The notes below the pieces were generated by a model. It was given only the letters and a program-made list of their open reading frames with translations. It did no database searches and had not been told where the DNA came from. A DNA stretch of 64,000 nucleotides from CAZJQD01 sp964548165 [NCBI: uncultured bacterium] (lineage in GTDB: Bacteria > UBA8481): the NCBI GenBank assembly GCA_964548165.1, contig CAZJQD010000012.1, positions 10,744-74,743 on the forward strand. Direction: 5' to 3'. A program made the translations under genes and the position numbers. Every line of letters begins with the position of its first letter. The first letter of the stretch is position 1. Positions 52,738-62,044 of this stretch are shown here, piece by piece.

Positions 52738-53436
52738 ATGGAGTCGCTCTTCATCGCGTTGTCCCGCGCCGTTGAAGGCGGTCCGGCCGTGGCCATCACG
52801 GCTTCCGTGGTCTGGGGCATCCTGAGTATCCTCCTCAGTCCCTGTCACCTGGCCAGCATCCCGCTCATCATCGGCTTCATCAACGGCCAGGGAGCGATCA
52901 CCGGCAAGCGGGCGTTCCTTCTCTCCTCGCTCTTCGCGCTCGGTATTCTTCTCTCGATCGCCGCGATCGGTGCGATCACCGCCGGCCTGGGTCGGATGAT
53001 GGGCGATCTCGGCAGCTGGGCCAACTATGGCGTGGCCGCGATCTTTTTCCTCATCGGCCTGCATCTTCTCGACGCGCTCCCTCTTCCCCTCGAGGGCGTC
53101 GGCCCAACCGGCTGGCAGCGAAAAGGCCTGATCGCGGCCTTTGCTCTCGGCGCCGTCTTCGGGATCGCGCTGGGTCCCTGCACCTTCGCCTACATGGCGC
53201 CGATGCTGGCCATCACCTTTCAACTGGCAGGGACCAACTCCTGGTATGGCGTTCTACTCATACTCGCCTACGGCGTCGGGCACTGCTCGGTCATCGTGGC
53301 GGCCGGAACCTTCACGGAACTGGTGGAGAACGTCCTGCACTGGAACGAAAACTCCAAGGGCCCCATCTTCCTCAAGAAGACCTGCGGCGCCCTCGTCATC
53401 GCCGGAGGACTCTACCTGCTCTACACGGCGCGGTAG
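52738..53436 (+). CDS. CcdA/DsbD-like transmembrane electron carrier
   Basis: 232 residues from the ATG at 52738, six helices. The conserved Cys pair is visible: C36 in LSPCHLASIP and a second in GPCTFAYMAP in the fourth helix. It moves reducing equivalents from cytoplasmic thioredoxin to the outside. Gap to the upstream gene is 16 bases. Last gene of the ArsR operon. Confidence 0.87.
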   Translation: MESLFIALSRAVEGGPAVAITASVVWGILSILLSPCHLASIPLIIGFINGQGAITGKRAFLLSSLFALGILLSIAAIGAITAGLGRMMGDLGSWANYGVAAIFFLIGLHLLDALPLPLEGVGPTGWQRKGLIAAFALGAVFGIALGPCTFAYMAPMLAITFQLAGTNSWYGVLLILAYGVGHCSVIVAAGTFTELVENVLHWNENSKGPIFLKKTCGALVIAGGLYLLYTAR

Positions 53437-53538
53437 ACTGGGTAGCGACCACCAGCCCAATTCAATTCCGCGGGAGCCCATACGCGAGACAAGCTGGTCG
53501 TCGATGGCACTCGATGCCCGGTGGCGCCTCGCGGCGTC

Positions 53539-54834
53539 TTACTCGCTGAGCATATCCGAGAGGTAGGCGTCGTACGATCCCAGGTCGAGGAGCCCGTGGC
53601 CGCAGAGGTTGAAGAGGATGACCTTCTTCTTCCCCTCCTCGCGCGCCTGGATGGCCTCGTCGAGGACGGCCTGGAGGGCGTGCGAGGGTTCCGGGGCCGG
53701 GATGAGGCCCTCGGTCCGCGCGAAGAGCGTGCCGGCGGCGAAGATCTTCTTCTGATCGTACGAGCGGGCCTCGATGAGCCCCAGCTTGTAGAGGTGGCTG
53801 ATCGTCGGGGCCATGCCATGATAGCGAAGGCCGCCGGCGTGGATCTTCGGCGGGATGAAGTCGTGGCCGAGCGTGTGCATCATCATCAGGGGCGTCATCT
53901 GCGCCGTGTCCCCGAAGTCGTAGCGCAGTTCGCCCTTCGTCAGGCTCGCGCAGGAGGATGGTTCGACGGCAATGATGCGCGTCTTCTTCCCGGCCAGGTT
54001 CTCGCGGACGAACGGGAAGGCGATGCCGGCGAAGTTCGAGCCCCCGCCGATACAGCCGACGACGACGTCCGGGTACTCGCCCGCGAGCTCCATCTGCTTG
54101 AGGGACTCCTCGCCGATGACAGTCTGGTGCATGCAGACGTGGTTGAGGACGCTCCCGAGCGCGTACTTCGTGCCGGGATGCGTGACCGTGTCCTCGATCG
54201 CCTCGCTGATGGCGATCCCGAGGCTGCCGGGGCAGTCCGGGTCCTGGGCCAGCATCTTCCGCCCGAACTCGGTGCGGTCGCTGGGGGAGGCGAAGACCTC
54301 GCCGCCCCAGGTCTGGATCTGGAGCTTGCGGTACGGCTTCTGCCCGAACGTGACCTTGACCATGTAGACCGTGCACTCGAGCCCGAAGAGCTTGCAGGCG
54401 AACGAGAGAGACGCGCCCCACTGCCCGGCTCCGGTCTCCGTGGCCAGTCGCTTCACTCCCGAGATCTTGTTGTAGTACGCCTGCGGCACCGCGGTGTTGG
54501 GCTTATGTGACCCGGCCGGGCTCACACCCTCGTACTTGTAGTAGATGTGCGCGGGCGTATTGAGAGCCTTCTCCAGTCGCACGGCGCGAAGGAGCGGCGT
54601 CGGGCGCCAGAGCGCATAGACATCGCGCACCTCTTCCGGGATATCGATGTACCGGTCCGGGCTCATCTCCTGCATCACGAGGTTCTCGGGGAAGATGGCG
54701 GTCATGTCCTCGAGCGTCACCGGCTGCTTGGTGCCCGGGTGGAGGGGCGGCGGCAGGGGCTCGGGAAAATCCGGGAGGATGTTGTACCAGCGGGTCGGGA
54801 TCTCGTCCTGGGGGAGCGTAAAGCGGGTCTTCAT
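53539..54834 (-). CDS. trpB: TrpB2-type tryptophan synthase beta-like protein
   Basis: 431 residues from the ATG at 54834 (the longer frame has no homology). The size and N-terminal insert ([20 protein letters not shown]) mark the TrpB2 group. PLP lysine in GSHKPNTAV (about 113-121), GAGQWGASL, and the phosphate-binding GGGSNFAG are present. It makes tryptophan from serine and indole. No trpA or other trp genes are nearby, as usual for TrpB2. Confidence 0.92.
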   Translation of the reverse strand: MKTRFTLPQDEIPTRWYNILPDFPEPLPPPLHPGTKQPVTLEDMTAIFPENLVMQEMSPDRYIDIPEEVRDVYALWRPTPLLRAVRLEKALNTPAHIYYKYEGVSPAGSHKPNTAVPQAYYNKISGVKRLATETGAGQWGASLSFACKLFGLECTVYMVKVTFGQKPYRKLQIQTWGGEVFASPSDRTEFGRKMLAQDPDCPGSLGIAISEAIEDTVTHPGTKYALGSVLNHVCMHQTVIGEESLKQMELAGEYPDVVVGCIGGGSNFAGIAFPFVRENLAGKKTRIIAVEPSSCASLTKGELRYDFGDTAQMTPLMMMHTLGHDFIPPKIHAGGLRYHGMAPTISHLYKLGLIEARSYDQKKIFAAGTLFARTEGLIPAPEPSHALQAVLDEAIQAREEGKKKVILFNLCGHGLLDLGSYDAYLSDMLSE

Positions 54835-54933
54835 GCGCGCATGATCTTCCGTCCCATTGGCCCTGTCAATTCCCCACACGATTATCCGTTATGCCATAGA
54901 TTCCCAGGTTCGCCTTGCAGCCAAGCCCGAGGA

Positions 54934-54975
54934 GTTCACGGAATTGAACGCGGAGACACAGAGACACGGAGAGGG
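54934..54975. repeat. Single arm of the ACCACGGAGACC repeat family, copy 4
   Basis: GTTCACGGAATTGAAC at 54934-54949 is identical to 1954-1969, followed by CGCGGAGACACAGAGACACG. Only this arm is seen; no matching complement was found in the 179-base spacer between the GGDEF gene and trpB. Probably a decayed or partial copy. Confidence 0.55.
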
Positions 54976-55013
54976 TCCGGGTTTGAAATCGAAAACCTTG
55001 GGAATCGAACGGG

Positions 55014-56060
55014 CTATTCCTCGGCGAGGACAGCCTGGCCGCTGACGCGGGCCTGGTGGAGCGCCTTCTGGGCTCGCCAGACGAGGCGCACGGAGTCGTC
55101 GTCGGAAGCGAACCGGGCCAGGCCGATGGAGAGACTGGTGGCGAGCGCGTGCTCGGTGAACCGTTGCTCGCGAATCTTGCCTGTCCACCGTTCGAGGATC
55201 GTCCGCACACCCGCCGTGTCCGTGCTCGGGAAGTAGGCCAGGATCTCGTCCGCGCCGAAACTGCAGAGCACGTCGGATTCCCTGAGGCCCGCCTTCAGGA
55301 ACTCGACGACGGCGGCATAGAGCGCGCGGCCGGTCGCGATGCCATACGTGTTCACGGTGGCCCTGTAGTTGTCGATGTCGAGGAAAGCGACGGTCAATGG
55401 TTCACCGTAGCGTCGGCACCGCTTGAGTTCCTCCTCCAGCCGCTCCCGGAAGCAGGGATAGAGAAGCAGGCCGGTCTCGGGATCGGTCAGCTGGAGGCGG
55501 CGGATGAGCCTCGCTTCCTCGTCCAGTTGCACGGCCACGGCGGCGGCCTGGGCCAGCACGCCGACGAGCTCACGGCAGAGGGGCGCGTTCCCGGGGGCCT
55601 TCTCCCACCATCCGACGAGGTAGCCCAGCGGCCTGCCGCTCAGCGCAATCCGCGCCGCGGTGGCCCACTCGTAGTCATGTTGCATTCTCAGCTCGCCGTA
55701 GTCGGCGGTCGGGCTGTCGGCGGTGACCTCCACGGTGCCGTCGCGGTACATCAGCCTTCCGATGAGCCCGGTGCCGATGCCGCGCCGGAACTGCTGGGAG
55801 AAGTTCTCCGAGAGATTCCATTGCGCGCGGATGACGAGGTGATCGCTGGCGGCATCCTTGAGGAGCACGGCGCAGGCCGTCGGGTGGGTGGCGTCGCGCA
55901 ACGCATAGAGCATCTCGTGGAACGAGTGCTCGAGGGTCTTCTGCTGGGTGAGCTCACCGACGGCGCGGGTGAGGCAATCGAGGGCGCGTACCCCGTCGCC
56001 GGCGTGGTTGTCCCCGTGGGAGGAAGGGGTGCTGGTCGAGTCCGTGACCGATGGAGTCAT
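55014..56060 (-). CDS. GAF-GGDEF protein with degenerate catalytic motif
   Basis: 348 residues. A GAF-like sensor domain (about 25-180) and a GGDEF-type domain (about 188-345). The signature loop reads FGADEIL (268-274) instead of GGDEF, and the metal/substrate segment LDIDNYRATVNTYGIATGR lacks the conserved Lys, Asn-Asp and GH of active enzymes. It is therefore probably not an active diguanylate cyclase but a GTP- or partner-binding regulator. Alone on the minus strand, downstream of the SRAP gene. Confidence 0.82.
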   Translation of the reverse strand: MTPSVTDSTSTPSSHGDNHAGDGVRALDCLTRAVGELTQQKTLEHSFHEMLYALRDATHPTACAVLLKDAASDHLVIRAQWNLSENFSQQFRRGIGTGLIGRLMYRDGTVEVTADSPTADYGELRMQHDYEWATAARIALSGRPLGYLVGWWEKAPGNAPLCRELVGVLAQAAAVAVQLDEEARLIRRLQLTDPETGLLLYPCFRERLEEELKRCRRYGEPLTVAFLDIDNYRATVNTYGIATGRALYAAVVEFLKAGLRESDVLCSFGADEILAYFPSTDTAGVRTILERWTGKIREQRFTEHALATSLSIGLARFASDDDSVRLVWRAQKALHQARVSGQAVLAEE

Positions 56061-56165
56061 GGCGGTTCCTCCTCTATTTCAATCCTAGGCCTGCGATCCG
56101 TGCAGGCGCAAGGGGGAGGTCTTGCGTAAGGCCGATATCCGCCATGTTCGGCATAAAAACCTACA

Positions 56166-56891
56166 TTATGGGGCGATTAGCGTGCTGTCGTCGCGCCGCG
56201 GGTTATTGACGCCGGCCCCAACGCCCCTGGCCTCCATGATCCCGGCGTCGAAGGGGAGAGAAACCTGCGCCAGGAGGGAGGCGTCCAGGGGACCCTCCGC
56301 GAGCCAGGCATCCTGTAGATCCTGCCTGACGATAACGGGCATCCGGTTGTGAATCGGACTCATGAGCGCATTCGGAGTCGTGGTCAGAATCGTGAAGGTG
56401 ATCGCCGGCGCCGTGACTGGTGATGACGCGCCGAAGTCCAGGGTGTCGCCGGCGGGGTCGGGGGCCGTGACGGCCGGCGACCAGAGGCCGGCGAGCGCGA
56501 AGGGATCGCTGCCTTGAACCCTGATGTACCACGGGCGCTTCGTGCGCGCCGTAGCGTCCAGCACCTGCCACTCGTAGAAGCCGTCGCAGGGAACCAGGCA
56601 ACGATTCTGCCGCAGGGCTGATCGAAACAGGGGCTTCTCGGCCGCGGTCTCGATCCGCGCGTTGATGGGGCGGACACCCCGTGACGGATCCCGCGACCAG
56701 CTCGGCACGAAGCCCCATCGCCCCAGGGAGATCGATCGCGCCTCGCCGTTTCCCCGGACGAGGATGGCGGATTGCGACGGCGCCAGGTTGTAGCGCGGGC
56801 CGACGGCGGCCGCCTCCGGAGCGACGCGCGCGGCGCGGAACACGGCGGCGAGCTTCTCCACCGCGGTCACCTGGGTGAACCGTCCGCACAT
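56166..56891 (-). CDS. SRAP (YedK/HMCES) DNA-protein crosslink repair protein
   Basis: 241 residues from the ATG at 56891. MCGRF gives the catalytic Cys2 after Met removal. NLAPSQ (N35), RWGFVPSW, NARIETAAEKPLFRSAL, CDGFYEW (E107) and HNRMPVIV (H181) complete the active site. The protein crosslinks to abasic sites in single-stranded DNA to shield them. Followed upstream (minus strand) by the cupin, 17-base gap. Confidence 0.93.
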   Translation of the reverse strand: MCGRFTQVTAVEKLAAVFRAARVAPEAAAVGPRYNLAPSQSAILVRGNGEARSISLGRWGFVPSWSRDPSRGVRPINARIETAAEKPLFRSALRQNRCLVPCDGFYEWQVLDATARTKRPWYIRVQGSDPFALAGLWSPAVTAPDPAGDTLDFGASSPVTAPAITFTILTTTPNALMSPIHNRMPVIVRQDLQDAWLAEGPLDASLLAQVSLPFDAGIMEARGVGAGVNNPRRDDSTLIAP

Positions 56892-56908
56892 GAGGGAAGC
56901 CGGAGCGG

Positions 56909-57271
56909 CTAGGCGTCGCGGTGCACGGTATCGGGGCTGAAGGCGGGGATGCAGACCGCGATGTACTCGGCTCCCTCGGGGCCGGGCGTGCTGTACTGGA
57001 CCCACTCGCCCGCGGGCACCAGAACGGCCTCACCCGCGTGGATGTCGAACGATTCACTGCGCGAGGTAACGCGGAGCGATCCGTAGAGGACGACGGTGTA
57101 CTCGTCGAACTCGGGAGTCTGTCCCGGCTCGCCCCACCCGCTCGGGCTATGCATCTTGGCGATACTGACCGCGGGCGTCTGAGAGTTGACCCGGCCGAAA
57201 AACTCGAGGATCTCCTTGGGCTTATTCCCTGCCGCGACGATCTGCGTCGGCGTCCGAATGATCCGGGGCAT
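56909..57271 (-). CDS. Cupin-domain protein
   Basis: 120 residues from the ATG at 57271. The AGGAGG is only 2 bases before the earlier ATG (57277) and 8 before this one. Single cupin with motif parts MHSPSGWGEPGQTPEFDEYTVVLYG and PAGEWVQYSTPGPEGAEYIAV. Substrate and metal unknown; one His per motif is missing relative to classical cupins. Upstream of the SRAP gene in the same direction. Confidence 0.8.
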   Translation of the reverse strand: MPRIIRTPTQIVAAGNKPKEILEFFGRVNSQTPAVSIAKMHSPSGWGEPGQTPEFDEYTVVLYGSLRVTSRSESFDIHAGEAVLVPAGEWVQYSTPGPEGAEYIAVCIPAFSPDTVHRDA

Positions 57272-57382
57272 GAGCATGACCTCCTGAAAACATCTCTCGC
57301 GATGAGTTGCTCGCGGAGTGATCCTACGTGAATTCTTACGGATTAGCCCCGGCTTTGTCATCCCCGGGATTTGCGCGCGAGG

Positions 57383-59101
57383 TCAAGTCGCTGGTTCCGC
57401 GAGGTCCGGGCTTGCCAGGACGCGGTTACGGCCGGCCTTCTTGGCCTGGTAGAGGGCGAAGTCGGCGAGGGCGAAGAGGTTGGTGAGTGAGTCCTTGTTC
57501 GCGGGGAAGGCGGCGACGCCGATGCTGACGGTGACGGCGGCGGTGACGTGGGAGGCTTCGTCAGCAACCTTGTGGCTCTCGATCGCGATGCGGACCCGTT
57601 CCATCAACTTCACCGCGTTCTCGAGCGTGGTCTCGGGAAGGATGAAGACCATCTCCTCGCCGCCGTAGCGCGCAAGAAAATCGGTGTCGCGGCAGATAGA
57701 CTTGGCCGTGCGGGCGACTTCGCGCAGCACGCAGTCGCCGAAGGCGTGACCGTAGGTGTCGTTGAAGTTCTTGAAGTGATCGATGTCCATGACCGCCAGG
57801 GACAGCGAGTGCTTGTAGCGGGCCGAACGCTTGAGCTCGTGTTCCAAGCGCTCGGCGAAGACCCGGCGGTTCGCCAGGCCCGTCAGGGCGTCGGTGGCCG
57901 AGAGCTCCACGAGGCGCGCCGTCGAGGTCCGGATCTTGTCGGTCATCTCGTTGAAGACCCCGGCGAGCCGCCCGAGCTCGTCGTCGCGCAGGATGGGGAT
58001 GGGACTGTTGAGGTCGCCGGCCGCGACGCGGCGGGTGCCGTCGTCGAGATGGGCGAGAGGGAGAAGGATCGAGCGAAGGAGGATCGAGGCGAGGACGAGC
58101 GATGCGATGAGCGCGACCGCCGCGGCCGCGATCATGCCCCGCTGGATGCCGGCGATCAGCGACACCGTCTCCTCGCTGGGATCGTCGAGCGGCTGGACGG
58201 CGGCCAGGCGCCAGTCGATGGTGTCGAGGGGCGCCGGGTAGCCGGAACCGAGAAGTGTCTTCACGGCATAAATGGCGCTTCGATCGCCCCGCGGGTCCGA
58301 GATGGCTCCCCGCCCGACCCCGGGCGTGGTGCCGAGGAATTGATAGCGCGCGAGGACGGGCGTGAGAAGGCCGCGCGAGGGGTCGAGCCTCGCGAGGATG
58401 CGCCCGGAGACTTCATAGATGAGGATCTCCTTCTCAAGGCCGCCGGGCGGCTTCTCGCGTGCGATGAGATCGCTGATGGCGGCGAGGTCGAGCACGGCGC
58501 GGAGCGAGCCACCAGCGCCGCCGCGCCCGACGGAACGGGGCAGGGTGAGGACGATGAAGGGCGGCTGGGAGTCGGGCGCAAAGAGGTTACCGGCGGCCGA
58601 CGTAGCCAGGTTGAGCCGAGGCTCGGGTCCGGTGGCCGCTACGCGTGGTCCGGGAGCGCCTTGAACGGACGACGTGCCGCCGAGGGGGTTGCTGGTGTCC
58701 TGCTGGAGCGCGTGGAGGATGCGCGGAGCGAGACGGTGTGGCCACTGGGCGCGCACGCTCCCGTCCGGCGCTGCAAGCTCCAGCGCGACCAGGAGGGGGC
58801 GATGGCTGGTGCCCGCGGTCCCGACCTCGGCCTGCGCAATCGTGCGGCGGAGCACGCTCTCCGGCTCGGCGTCCAGCAGGGGATCGCGCGACAGGTCCCG
58901 GACAACCTTGAGGGTGAGAAGCATCTCGCGCGAGACGCGCGCGGCGAGGAAATCGGTGGAGATATCGAGCTGGCGGGTCAATCCTTCGTGGAGTTCCGCG
59001 CGGACGAACCAGAGGAGAAAAAAGGCGAGGACACAGACCGGCAGGAAGCCGCCAAGGAGGAGAAAGCCGATCAAGCGGACGCGGAGGGAACCCCAACTCA
59101 C
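57383..59101 (-). CDS. Membrane diguanylate cyclase with extracellular sensor and HAMP
   Basis: 572 residues. First helix (about 9-33), a double-CACHE-like periplasmic region (about 40-310), second helix (about 316-336), HAMP (about 337-390) and a GGDEF domain (about 400-565) with MDIDHFKNFNDTYGHAFGD and the loop RYGGEEMVF. Motifs are intact (GGEEM is an accepted variant), so it should make c-di-GMP in response to a periplasmic ligand. A sugar-binding lipoprotein gene is 83 bases upstream in the same direction. Confidence 0.9.
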   Translation of the reverse strand: MSWGSLRVRLIGFLLLGGFLPVCVLAFFLLWFVRAELHEGLTRQLDISTDFLAARVSREMLLTLKVVRDLSRDPLLDAEPESVLRRTIAQAEVGTAGTSHRPLLVALELAAPDGSVRAQWPHRLAPRILHALQQDTSNPLGGTSSVQGAPGPRVAATGPEPRLNLATSAAGNLFAPDSQPPFIVLTLPRSVGRGGAGGSLRAVLDLAAISDLIAREKPPGGLEKEILIYEVSGRILARLDPSRGLLTPVLARYQFLGTTPGVGRGAISDPRGDRSAIYAVKTLLGSGYPAPLDTIDWRLAAVQPLDDPSEETVSLIAGIQRGMIAAAAVALIASLVLASILLRSILLPLAHLDDGTRRVAAGDLNSPIPILRDDELGRLAGVFNEMTDKIRTSTARLVELSATDALTGLANRRVFAERLEHELKRSARYKHSLSLAVMDIDHFKNFNDTYGHAFGDCVLREVARTAKSICRDTDFLARYGGEEMVFILPETTLENAVKLMERVRIAIESHKVADEASHVTAAVTVSIGVAAFPANKDSLTNLFALADFALYQAKKAGRNRVLASPDLAEPAT

Positions 59102-59184
59102 ACGGAAGGATTATGAGGGTTGTGAGAGCGGGAGTCTAATCGCAACCCTGCGGAAACGGCCGACGTAAAAAAACAGACAGTCGG

Positions 59185-60162
59185 TCAGAGGTCTCCCCAC
59201 CGGTAGCGCATTTCCTCTCGGACGGTGCCGCTGTCGATGAGCGTGACGGGGGTGAGCCGCACCGGCACGCTTGTTCCCTTGTTGTCGATCGTCTCGTCGC
59301 TGGCTACGGTCTCGCCGCGGATGATCTGCAGGGCGGCGGTGTAGGCGCCGAGCCCGATGGAGCGGGGCTTCTTGTCGATATCGGCGGCGAGAGCGCCCGT
59401 GAGCAGGGCTTCGCAGGCGTCGCGATCGGCGTCGGCGCCTATCACGGGGATCCGGCCGGACTTTCCCGCACGCTCCAGGGCGTCCACGGCGCCCATCGCC
59501 ATGCCGCTGTTGTTGGCCAGGATCCCCGTGATCCCGGGCTCAGCCTGCAGGGCATCCTCGACGGTGATCGTGGCGAGGTCGCGGGCCCAGCCGCGATGGG
59601 ACTTCACGGCGATCACGCTGATCGCCGGGTGACTGGCGAGCGTCGCCAGGTTGGCGGCGGTGATGGCGGCCGCCACCGAGTTTCCGTCCTCGCCGGCCAG
59701 GATGAGGATCTTCCCGCGGCCGTTCATGCGCTCGACGAGATACTCGGCCTGGAGCTCGCCGACGCGGCGCGAGTCGGCGGTGACATAAAGGCGCACGGGC
59801 GCGCCCTCGGGCAAGCGATCCATCGCGATCACGGGGATACCGGCGTCCGCGGCCTTCTGGATGAGCGCGCCGGCGGTGGCGGTATTGACCGCATGAAGGA
59901 TGATGACGTCGACGCTCTGAGCGATGAGCGCGTCCACGTCGGCGGCCTGCTTGGCCTCGCTGCCCTCCGCGGAGAGCCAGGTCAGCTTAATGCCGTCGAC
60001 GGTTGTTCGCTCCTGCATGGCGTCCCGCATGAAACCGTAGACCGATTCCTGCATCGTCGCGACCGAGACGCCGATGTGTGGTGTCTTGCTCGTTCCGCCG
60101 CAACCGGCGAGGGCCGTGGGCAAAAGGGCAAAGAGGAGGAGGACCAGGGCGCGGGGATTCAT
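59185..60162 (-). CDS. Sugar-binding lipoprotein (RbsB/XylF-like)
   Basis: 325 residues. Lipobox TALAGC at about 16-21. Type I periplasmic-binding fold with IGVSVATMQESVYGFM, AKQAADVDALIAQSVDVIIL, GIPVIAMDRLPEG and GITGILANNSGMAMGAVDAL. Normally feeds an ABC transporter, but no ABC permease or ATPase of that class is adjacent. Instead the next gene is the CACHE-GGDEF cyclase, so it could serve as its ligand-presenting partner (inference). Confidence 0.85.
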   Translation of the reverse strand: MNPRALVLLLFALLPTALAGCGGTSKTPHIGVSVATMQESVYGFMRDAMQERTTVDGIKLTWLSAEGSEAKQAADVDALIAQSVDVIILHAVNTATAGALIQKAADAGIPVIAMDRLPEGAPVRLYVTADSRRVGELQAEYLVERMNGRGKILILAGEDGNSVAAAITAANLATLASHPAISVIAVKSHRGWARDLATITVEDALQAEPGITGILANNSGMAMGAVDALERAGKSGRIPVIGADADRDACEALLTGALAADIDKKPRSIGLGAYTAALQIIRGETVASDETIDNKGTSVPVRLTPVTLIDSGTVREEMRYRWGDL

Positions 60163-60296
60163 AGGAGGGAGATCATGGCCTCTGGGCGGGCCGCGTCAAG
60201 CGAGGAGGCGGCTTGTCGTGGCTTCATTTGATCGCCCTTCGGCCTGATACCGTCGGGATGGGGCCTTCGGTCGACCTTAGGAAACCGGCTGCGGAA

Positions 60297-61727
60297 TCAA
60301 TGGTCCCGGTCGCGGCGCGTGGGGTCGCGGCGCGTGGGGTCGCGGCGCGTGGGGTCGCGGCGCGTGAGGAGGATGAAACGGGCACGGAACTGGGGATCCC
60401 AGAGGGCCAGCCCCAGCGCCGCGAGGACCGTGAGGAGAGAGAGGGCGAGGAAGACGCCGTGAGCGTCGGACGTCACGCGCTGCAGGGCGGGGAGCACGGC
60501 CGAGGAGGCCAGGATGGCGGTGAAGACGACGAAGTTCGAGGCGCCGAGGAAGGCCCCGCGGCGCCGGGGCGGAGCGTAACCCTGGACCGCGGACTGGAGC
60601 GGGACGGCGAAGAACCCGGCGGCGAAGCCGAGCGCGCCGAAGGCGAGGGCCGCCGCGACAGGTGATTCCAGGAAGGCGATGGAGGCGAGAAAGGCCGCGG
60701 TGCCCAGGGCGCCCGGGATCACGAGTCCAGGCTCGATTCTCTCATGCGAGAGTCGTCCGGCAACCAGGGAACCGATGCCGATGCCCAGGGAAAGGACGGC
60801 CAGGAGGAGCCCGGTCCGGGATTCGATGACGGCGTCTGGTTGCCCGGCGAAGAGCGCGTGTCGGGCGAGGAGGAGCGCGGCCATCTGGATGATGGCGCCG
60901 AGGAACCAGAAGAAGGCGAGTCCGCCCATCGCGGCCGCGAGGGGGCGTTCGCCGAGAGCGTCCCGGAGCACGCGGAAGGTCTCGCCGAACGGATTGAGCC
61001 AGGCCGTGCGGGCGCCGGGATCAGCGGGCGCTACCGGAGCCACGAGTCGCGACGCCGCGACGCCGAGGACGGCGACGCCCACGCAGGCGAGGCTGGCGAT
61101 CTCGGGGCGGCCGCCGGTCCAGGGGAGGATGAACCCACCGAACGCGGTTCCGAGGACGATGGCCGCGAACGTGGCCGCCTCCACCTGCCCGTTCGCGCGC
61201 GAGATCTCGGACTCCGGGAGAAGCTCGGGGATGAGCCCGTACTTTGCCGGCGAGTAGAACGCGGACTGGGCGCCCGTCCAGAAGAGAGCGGCCGCGATGA
61301 GCGAGAGACTGCCGGGCGACCAGGCGTTGCCCGACGCGAGGACGCCGGAGACTGCGTGGCCTGCGTCGGCGGCTACCCCGATGGCCGTTCCGGGTTCGGT
61401 CGTCATCGTCGCGAAGCCGGCCGCGGCCAGGAGCATCGCGAAGATCTCGTACCCGCTCATCACGACGAAGACGGTGCGCTTGGAGTAGCGGTCCGCCAAC
61501 GATCCGGCCCAGGAGGAGAAGAGAAGGAAGGGGATGATGAAGAGCGCGGAGACGGCGGCGAGGAGGATGCCGCCCTGGCCGTGCGCGGCGTCGGGCGGGA
61601 GGGTGCGCAGGAGCGCGAGGCCGACGAGGACCTTGAAGGCGTTGTCGTTGAAGGCGTTGAGGAAGACGGCGACGAGGTAGCCGATCCAGGACCGGGATCG
61701 CAGCGGATGCGGATCAGGCGCGGGCAT
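60297..61727 (-). CDS. LplT-like MFS transporter (lysophospholipid transporter family)
   Basis: 476 residues, about 12 helices. Start of the core LNAFNDNAFKVLVGLALLRTL and FSSWAGSLADRYSKRTVF, then SAFYSPAKYGLIPELLPESEISRANG, match the LplT group. In many genomes it is fused to or next to an acyltransferase; here it is free-standing. The C-terminal tail is a 15-bp tandem repeat (60311-60369) giving RRDPT repeated. The structured element copy 2 lies in its leader. Confidence 0.87.
   Translation of the reverse strand: MPAPDPHPLRSRSWIGYLVAVFLNAFNDNAFKVLVGLALLRTLPPDAAHGQGGILLAAVSALFIIPFLLFSSWAGSLADRYSKRTVFVVMSGYEIFAMLLAAAGFATMTTEPGTAIGVAADAGHAVSGVLASGNAWSPGSLSLIAAALFWTGAQSAFYSPAKYGLIPELLPESEISRANGQVEAATFAAIVLGTAFGGFILPWTGGRPEIASLACVGVAVLGVAASRLVAPVAPADPGARTAWLNPFGETFRVLRDALGERPLAAAMGGLAFFWFLGAIIQMAALLLARHALFAGQPDAVIESRTGLLLAVLSLGIGIGSLVAGRLSHERIEPGLVIPGALGTAAFLASIAFLESPVAAALAFGALGFAAGFFAVPLQSAVQGYAPPRRRGAFLGASNFVVFTAILASSAVLPALQRVTSDAHGVFLALSLLTVLAALGLALWDPQFRARFILLTRRDPTRRDPTRRDPTRRDRDH
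60311..60369 (-). repeat. 15-bp tandem repeat at the end of the MFS gene
   Basis: Three identical copies of a 15-base unit (60311-60325, 60326-60340, 60341-60355) plus a partial fourth, encoding RRDPT repeats in frame just before the stop. The number of units could vary without breaking the protein. Confidence 0.88.
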
Positions 61728-61874
61728 GATGCGCCTCCAAGCGCGCTCGTGGACGTGCGTTCTTGTCCGTGTCGGCGAGTGTCATGAACGAGCGGCGAGC
61801 ATACCAGAAGGCCGCTCCGGCGCCACGAGCCGCGGGGAACGGGTGTGGTTGCGAAACGTGGGTGAATCGCGCGG

Positions 61875-61981
61875 CTCGCCTGCAGGACTGCACCGCTGAA
61901 GGACTCGCCCCAGCATCCCAGAACCGGGGATAACCAGCCGGGGCTCCGCTTGAGTTCGGCTTATGCCGTCCGGTAAGCGAG
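61875..61981. repeat. Structured intergenic element, copy 2 (candidate RNA)
   Basis: Outer stem 61875-61888 with 61968-61981 (two mismatches), inner stems as in copy 1 with GCTGAA/TTCGGC showing a GT pair in place of GC. The 3' half 61921-61971 is identical to 8913-8963. It lies in the divergent spacer between the transporter (147 bases to its start on the minus strand) and the nitroreductase (64 bases to its start on the plus strand). The rest of this 317-base spacer shows no gene. Confidence 0.7.
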
Positions 61982-62044
61982 CGGAACTTGCGAACTCGCG
62001 TTGGGATACGCGCCCGTGATGCGGGGCGAGGGACGTGTGATAGG

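Noticed and set aside
53539-54834. A tryptophan operon
   Set aside because: The gene is of the stand-alone TrpB2 type, and no other trp genes are present.
59152-59184. Possible terminator with A-rich stretch after the sugar-binding protein gene
   Set aside because: The A-run lies in the loop of a weak 6-bp stem, not after it, and the downstream cyclase gene is in the same direction.
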